From Tachypleus tridentatus (Eukaryota; Arthropoda; Merostomata; Xiphosura; Limulidae), in contig NW_027467782.1 of assembly GCF_004210375.1 (NCBI RefSeq), forward strand, positions 25,709,276-25,773,275: a stretch of 64,000 bases of DNA, given 5' to 3'. The notes under the pieces are model-generated. The model ran no database searches. It had not been told where the DNA came from and was given only the letters and a program-made list of their open reading frames with translations. The position numbers and the translations under genes are program-made. Positions 60,401 to 64,000 of this stretch are shown one piece after another; position 1 is the first letter of the stretch, and the number at the start of each line of letters is the position of its first letter.

Positions 60401-63400
60401 TAAAGTGTCTTTAAAGTTGATATAGTCATGTGAAGATTGTATGCAAAATGGTGGTCAGTTGGCCAAAATGGCCATTAACTTAATTAACTTCTAAATACGT
60501 AAGGATATTATGAGTTAAGAATTTAAATAATAAGTTAAAAGTAACTGAAACATTGAAGGGAATATTTTATTAATAATTGTGTTGTTTGTTCTTAGTTTAA
60601 GTTGAAATTTGCAAATAGGATTTGATTTTATACTGTATCTATAAAACTAAATATGTTCTATAATTAAGGACTTTTGTGATTTTCTTTTCCAATGTTCTTT
60701 TTTTTAAGTTGTCTCTTAGACATATTCAAAAGAATTTTTGGTTTTTGAAATTTTATCCCAAGAAATTATAAGTATCCAGCATTGTCACTGTGTTGTAGAA
60801 ATGACACTAAACATAAAGCATTGTAAAACTATCTCCAATTTGCACATATCATTCAGTGTTGCTCAGACCTGTGTTTAGGCCTGAGTATCATTAGGACACC
60901 TGCATTGTTTTATTGCTACTAGCAGTAGTATAGATCTGGGCTTAGATAAGATCCAAGATCAGTAATAATTATTCATTTATACACAGACAAATGTAATTTA
61001 GATTAGAAAGTAACATACCTAAATTACTTCTTTCTTGTTCTAACAAACTGCATTTTGATATATGTACATAAGCTCCCACATGACCTTACTAACCAGCACT
61101 GTTTGAGGTAATCTACTTTACACAGACAACACTGATCTATGACCTACTTTATCAATATGTATATGCTCAATCTGAAACCTGGTTAGACAATGTTTTGCTC
61201 AATAACATAATAGCAATCAGTCAAATAACTATAAGAAGTCCTGTATTTGCACTGGTATTTGGGACCTGAAGTCATAAATTCATGGTAAAAAACATGAAAT
61301 CTTGATTTTATTCAAAGAACACTTCCTGTTGGCTGGGAAAAAATAGCAATATTAACCCTTTTTCTGTAGACATTTTTTTCTGTGCATGTCTTAAGGTTTT
61401 AGTGAGTTACATTCAAAAGTTGATTAAAGTATTTTCTTTTCATGATATACTAATAAATAAACTCTGAAAACATAGCTCTTAATCCATATTTTAATAGTAT
61501 ACAAGTTTAAAGATTTTACTTTCAGAAGGCAATATTTAAAATAAAAAAACTAGAATTTTCTAGTGTAAGAATTGTAACATTTTCTCTCTAGGCCTTTTCT
61601 TCTCTAATTTATTTACCACCCTCCAAGAAGTAGAAAATGAAATTTAATGTAAATCACTTATTATTATATAATTTCACTAAGGCATACTATAATTTTCATA
61701 GCGTTTGATATTATTTGGTTCCAGAGACATGAAATCAAATCTATCTTGCCACACCCACTTGTGACGTCCTCTTTATTAGAAATTACCAATAAGTGTTTAA
61801 GCCACTCAGTTCAGTATTACTTAAAAACCAATAGAAAGCCGTGGTTTTCATCTGTCAAGTGATTTATCATATTGCAATGTTTCCTGTAAATAAAATTCCA
61901 TATTTTGCTTTCAATTTAACCTTGATTGCCATGGGAAATTATTGTTTGAAAATAGAAATATCTTTAGATCAGTTAGGTTAGATTGAGTAAAATAAGTACT
62001 ACTGTTACTACTAATAATAATAGGCCTGGCATGGCCAGGTGGTTAAGGCACTCGACTCGTAAATTGAGGGTGGCGAGTTTGAATACCCATCACACCAAAC
62101 ATGCTCGCCCTTTCAGCCGTGGGGTCGTTATAATGGTACAGTCAATCCCACTATTTGTTGGTGAAAGAGTTGACACTGGATGGTGATGACAAGCTGCCTT
62201 CCCCCTAGTCTTACACTGCTAAATTAGGGACAGCTAGTGCAGATAGCCCTTGTGTAGCTTTGCACAAAATTAAAATAAAACACACAAACAAAAAACTAAT
62301 AATAATAGTAATATTTTAAAAAATGTTCATGAGTAGCTCGTGCATAATGGAATTCAAAAGCATAGCAAGAGCTGCATATTTGTCACATGATTTACAACTT
62401 ATTAAGGCATGAATAGTAATTAGTTAGGGGTTATAAAGGCAATAAAACAATAACATTTAACAATGTATACACATACACACACTATTATGAGCATAAAACT
62501 ATTTAGTATAAACATAAGTAGTTTAATATCACAATTTAAAGTCATTCCAGACAGTCATTCTTCACTGCTTCATGGGTTACACCAGTAACAAGGATTTAGG
62601 TTTAGATATTACAGAAAAAGGTTTGAAATTTTTGAGACTAAGAAAAGTATTTTTAAGCTAAACATGGAAATCAACATTCAGACTAGCAAACAGAAATTCT
62701 CTATTTATTCATCTATACATATGTAAGTATTCACAGATACATTTTTAGTGAAAATACTCCATCAAAAAATATAATCTTTGGTGTGCAAAAAACTTTTTAT
62801 GTTTACTTAAAGCCTGCCAAATGATGTGAATACATTGTAATACTATAACAAGCACAGAATAATTGTTAGGTCAGTTCCTGGGATTGAGCCTGTCATGAGA
62901 AACTTAAACTATGAAGAATCAATCAAAGTTTTTCATGTTAGTCACACACATTCTTTAAATTTTGAGGTTTGAAACATTATTTTTTTGGACCATTTGATCC
63001 TGGGCAAGTTATTAGTGCTCTCACTCACTAACTTATATCTTATTGTACTTTTCAGTCTTGTGTCCTTTCTGAGATATTTTTTAAAGTGGTATTGCCACAG
63101 TAATTTTGAAACTGTTTTTCTACATTTCTTTCTAGTGTGGAACAGGAGGGTGTTTGTTTGAACTCTCTTTGCAGTTAGCTATAATTGTGGCAGGGAAGCA
63201 GTTCATTAACGCCGTGGTGGAAATGGGTGTTCCGTAAGTTTTTTAGTTAAAATAGACATTTATTGTAATAATTTCATGTAAGAACATTTTCTATGACAGT
63301 TGGCTCATTTTGAGATATTAGAACTGTTGTACTTTTTTTTTCAAAAAGTGATTTTGATATGTTCGAGATTCATAGTTTATTAATGTTCAGTCAAACATGT

Positions 63401-63651
63401 AGTATGTCAGATTGTATGTAAAATTAAACTATTTATACATTCATGTCAACAACAAAAACTGATATTATTTTAAAACTAGGTAAAAATATTTTTGTATTTA
63501 TCTAGATGGCTGTTACGGGTTTACAAGAAGTGGTCAGTGCATAAAAAGGGTCAGTGTGCTCATGAAAACCATGCACCCACTCAGTGGGAGAGTGACTACA
63601 ACTTAATAAACCAAGAAGAACTGGGTCTTTTTAGTGAATATCTTGAAATGG
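45338..63651 (+). CDS. Anoctamin (TMEM16 family) membrane protein, partial gene span
   Basis: Exons: 45338-45472, 45933-46096, 47302-47384, 49038-49108, 50122-50199 (start damaged), 53759-53929, 55215-55251, 57274-57385, 58362-58416, 63136-63233, 63506-63651; the gene continues past the window. All junctions but one keep frame. Known: anoctamins are ten-helix calcium-activated chloride channels or lipid scramblases. Landmarks: [13 protein letters not shown] (helix 1), CP-CD and [18 protein letters not shown] (helix 2), [30 protein letters not shown] and [10 protein letters not shown]. In helix 6 an N-x3-E pair (INAVVEMG) matches calcium-site residues of TMEM16 proteins. The paralogue is not settled; it looks closer to ANO4-7 than to ANO8/10. 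The N-terminal cytoplasmic exons were not found. Confidence 0.92.
45933..46096 (+). CDS. Anoctamin exon: helix 1-2 loop and helix 2
   Basis: Enters at AG|C (Ser). It has the cysteine-rich loop [20 protein letters not shown] followed by [10 protein letters not shown], then helix 2 with [18 protein letters not shown]. The loop cysteines are a family hallmark and form disulphides in known structures. Donor 'gtaagt'. Confidence 0.95.
47302..47384 (+). CDS. Anoctamin exon: end of helix 2
   Basis: Joins as G|CC (Ala), then [20 protein letters not shown] and TNFDTLE, ending in phase 0 before 'gtaatg'. Confidence 0.95.
47898..48126 (+). repeat. SINE family A, head-truncated
   Basis: Begins within the head at 'tgagggttgcgggtttgcat' and keeps the body and tail. 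It lies in an anoctamin intron in the sense direction. Confidence 0.85.
49038..49108 (+). CDS. Anoctamin exon: loop before helix 3 (copy 2)
   Basis: 71 nt, encoding [20 protein letters not shown] then FITG. It is 3 nt longer than copy 1 through an A/G-rich run, in frame. This copy lies in the correct gene order. Confidence 0.85.
49640..49845 (+). repeat. SINE family A, internally deleted, within duplicate copy 2
   Basis: Same internal deletion as the partner at 43160-43360, but retains a few bases lost there ('gtagtgggtggtgatgacta'). Confidence 0.85.
50122..50199 (+). CDS. Anoctamin exon: start of helix 3 (copy 2)
   Basis: The body reads [20 protein letters not shown] then VLLL and ends in phase 0 at 'gtgagt'. 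The acceptor is in doubt: splicing after 'aacag' at 50121 with the phase-2 exon before it would give an immediate stop, and the 'taaaag' acceptor seen in copy 1 is here 'taaac'. A two-base loss in this copy is the simplest reading. Confidence 0.75.
52738..52876. mobile_element. Two Penelope-like element ends in head-to-head inverted arrangement
   Basis: 'caagatggctggtatggata' at 52744 is the reverse of 'taatacccataccagccatc' at 52847 apart from single changes. Both match the terminus of the element at 3745-3765. Between them lie 'aaaacaatgtttcaccttct' and 'ggccttcaggttaag', remains of the adjacent 3' region. Confidence 0.7.
53222..53258. repeat. Homopolymer junction T26-G11
   Basis: An uninterrupted T run of about 26 is followed directly by about 11 G. 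Length is unreliable in most sequencing chemistries. Confidence 0.8.
53759..53929 (+). CDS. Anoctamin exon: helix 3 end and helix 4
   Basis: 57 codons, phase 0 at both ends. [20 protein letters not shown], then [20 protein letters not shown] ending FNL. Acceptor 'gttctttag', donor 'gtaggt'. Confidence 0.95.
54026..54145. repeat. Two-unit tandem repeat with TG/TA tracts
   Basis: A unit of about 65 bp starts 'atcaaatacctg' at 54026 and again 'atcaagtacctg' at 54091. Each unit continues into GTGTGT and TATATA tracts. Confidence 0.7.
54493..54691 (+). repeat. SINE family A, head-truncated, with target-site duplication
   Basis: Lacks the tRNA head and starts near 'catttcagccatgggggcat'. Perfect 13-bp repeats 'acttttcagtttt' flank it (54480-54492 and 54692-54704). 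Sense orientation in an anoctamin intron. Confidence 0.85.
54965..55180 (+). repeat. SINE family A, old and strongly diverged
   Basis: 'ctagtggtcagtgttctgaa' and 'tggttctaatcctgttgcag' stand for the head. 'agagtaaccaaagaattggc' and 'tagggatggctagtgtagat' stand for the body. Many changes from the other copies. Confidence 0.6.
55215..55251 (+). CDS. Anoctamin exon: helix 4-5 link
   Basis: 37 nt encoding [12 protein letters not shown] plus one base (phase 1). Flanked by 'ccttttctag' and 'gtgagt'. The short exon is supported by phase agreement on both sides. Confidence 0.9.
55252..57273. other. Anoctamin intron, no recognised feature
   Basis: AT-rich intron. The frame at 55928-56167 is not supported by splice sites or likeness. 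Confidence 0.45.
57274..57385 (+). CDS. Anoctamin exon: helix 5
   Basis: Joins as G|AA (Glu), then [20 protein letters not shown] and [17 protein letters not shown]. The LK-F-F-F-N--SS-FYIAFF pattern is a family hallmark. Acceptor 'tatatag', donor 'gtgagt', phase 2. Confidence 0.95.
58078..58194 (+). repeat. SINE family B
   Basis: 'caatgacacagcagtatgtc', 'ggttttgatactggtggtgg', 'gcagagtacagataacccat' and 'tgtgtagctttgtgcttaat' follow the family order. Sense orientation within the anoctamin gene. Confidence 0.65.
58362..58416 (+). CDS. Anoctamin exon: extracellular link after helix 5
   Basis: Joins as AG|G (Arg), then [18 protein letters not shown], ending in phase 0 before 'gtatgt'. The G-PG-Y---F-YR-EEC motif of the family is completed by the Cys that starts the next exon. 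Confidence 0.95.
58417..63135. other. Long anoctamin intron (4.7 kb), with a possibly repeat-derived part
   Basis: At about 58550-60080 the base composition is less AT-rich and frames are longer on both strands (for example minus 58557-58766 and 59122-59334), as often seen in transposon remnants, but no motif could be named. SINE copies lie at 58078 (just before) and 62024. No anoctamin exon is missing here, because the flanking exons join directly (QEE|CGTGG). Confidence 0.4.
62024..62294 (+). repeat. SINE family A, full length, with target-site duplication
   Basis: Complete head ('ggcctggcatggccaggtgg'), body and tail, flanked by 14-bp repeats 'actaataataatag' at 62010-62023 and 62295-62308. 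It is one of the best-kept copies in the window. Confidence 0.95.
63136..63233 (+). CDS. Anoctamin exon: helix 6
   Basis: [20 protein letters not shown] then [13 protein letters not shown], with the N-x3-E calcium-site pattern. Acceptor 'tttctttctag', donor 'gtaagt', leaving phase 2. Confidence 0.95.
63506..63651 (+). CDS. Anoctamin exon: loop after helix 6
   Basis: Joins as CC|A (Pro), then [20 protein letters not shown] and a loop ending [18 protein letters not shown]. The E--L--Y-EM motif precedes helix 7 in the family. The donor 'gtaagg' leaves phase 1; the next exon lies beyond the window. Confidence 0.95.
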
Positions 63652-64000
63652 GTAAGGCTTAAGTTTAAAATAATGATGTGAAAATAATTACATTAATAGA
63701 TACATATGTTCTACATAAAAACTTGAACAGATTAAAATGGTACTTTTTCCATGTCTGTGAAAAATGTTAGATCTTTAACAATGACCTTGTAGTTTGTACA
63801 TCATTCAAGAGCCTTAAAATCAAGTTATTCTAATTGTAGTTAACTGAGTAACTGACTACTATGGAAATGAATGAAATATAATTATTTTAAGTATCTCCAA
63901 CGTAGTTTAAAATACTTTTAGATATATAATGTATAATTAACAGTAAAGATGAAATGTGTGATATGATAATAATGTATGTGAAAAACGTAGTTGGAGCAGC
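63652..64000. other. Anoctamin intron, truncated by window end
   Basis: AT-rich. No further exon begins before the edge. Confidence 0.6.

Noticed and set aside
6068..62294. tRNA genes suggested by A-box and B-box-like segments
   Set aside because: Each lies at the head of a SINE with mismatched stems. No free-standing cloverleaf was found.
1..64000. CRISPR arrays, bacterial operons, riboswitches or phage genes
   Set aside because: None seen. Introns, SINEs, LINEs and DNA transposons show this is animal nuclear DNA.

Overview
The window is AT-rich eukaryotic DNA from an animal. It has long introns, GT-AG splice junctions, no dense reading frames and many decayed transposable elements. The most repeated unit is a tRNA-derived SINE with a conserved body, present about 19 times. 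From memory it resembles SINEs of horseshoe crabs (Xiphosura), so a chelicerate arthropod is the best guess; that is inference, not proof. A run of exactly 500 N (34594-35093) marks a scaffold gap, and several features suggest an unpolished long-read assembly.

Two host genes can be read. On the minus strand, 27444 down to 16818, lies a six-exon gene for a surface protein: signal peptide, one Ig domain, one small cysteine-rich (GCC2/GCC3, ephrin-receptor-like) module, a probable membrane segment and a long polar tail. Splice phases agree across exons 1-4. I do not recognise the gene. On the plus strand, 45338 to 63651 and running off the right edge, lie eleven exons of an anoctamin (TMEM16) gene, from the first membrane helix to the loop after the sixth. 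Its 5' exons were not found. Two of its exons (the loop before helix 3 and the start of helix 3) also occur out of order at 42569-43711, inside a ~1.9 kb segment that is repeated at 41838-43754 and 48291-50244.

The rest is mobile-element wreckage. 1-8.2 kb: a LINE reverse transcriptase scrap, a Penelope-like element with RT and GIY-YIG parts, and a Jockey/CR1-group LINE. 8.4-15 kb: SINEs, a LINE endonuclease scrap and a second copy of the Jockey-group LINE. 20.9-26.7 kb (inside receptor introns): SINEs, a Penelope GIY-YIG scrap and a 354-bp hairpin. 28.0-30.5 kb: a SINE split by a 2,178-bp ISL2EU-type DNA transposon carrying a truncated THAP gene and a truncated YqaJ-associated gene facing each other. 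31.6-34.6 kb: a Tigger (pogo) transposase pseudogene split by a SINE and directly abutting a ZMYM1/TTF-like hAT transposase pseudogene. 35.84-36.34 kb: a short Tigger-type element. 40.8-41.8 kb: a third copy of the Jockey-group LINE.

The two host genes show no functional link to each other. The most interesting items are the unknown Ig/cysteine-rich receptor, the nested ISL2EU insertion, the large hairpin, and the misplaced anoctamin exon pair, which looks more like false duplication in the assembly than biology.
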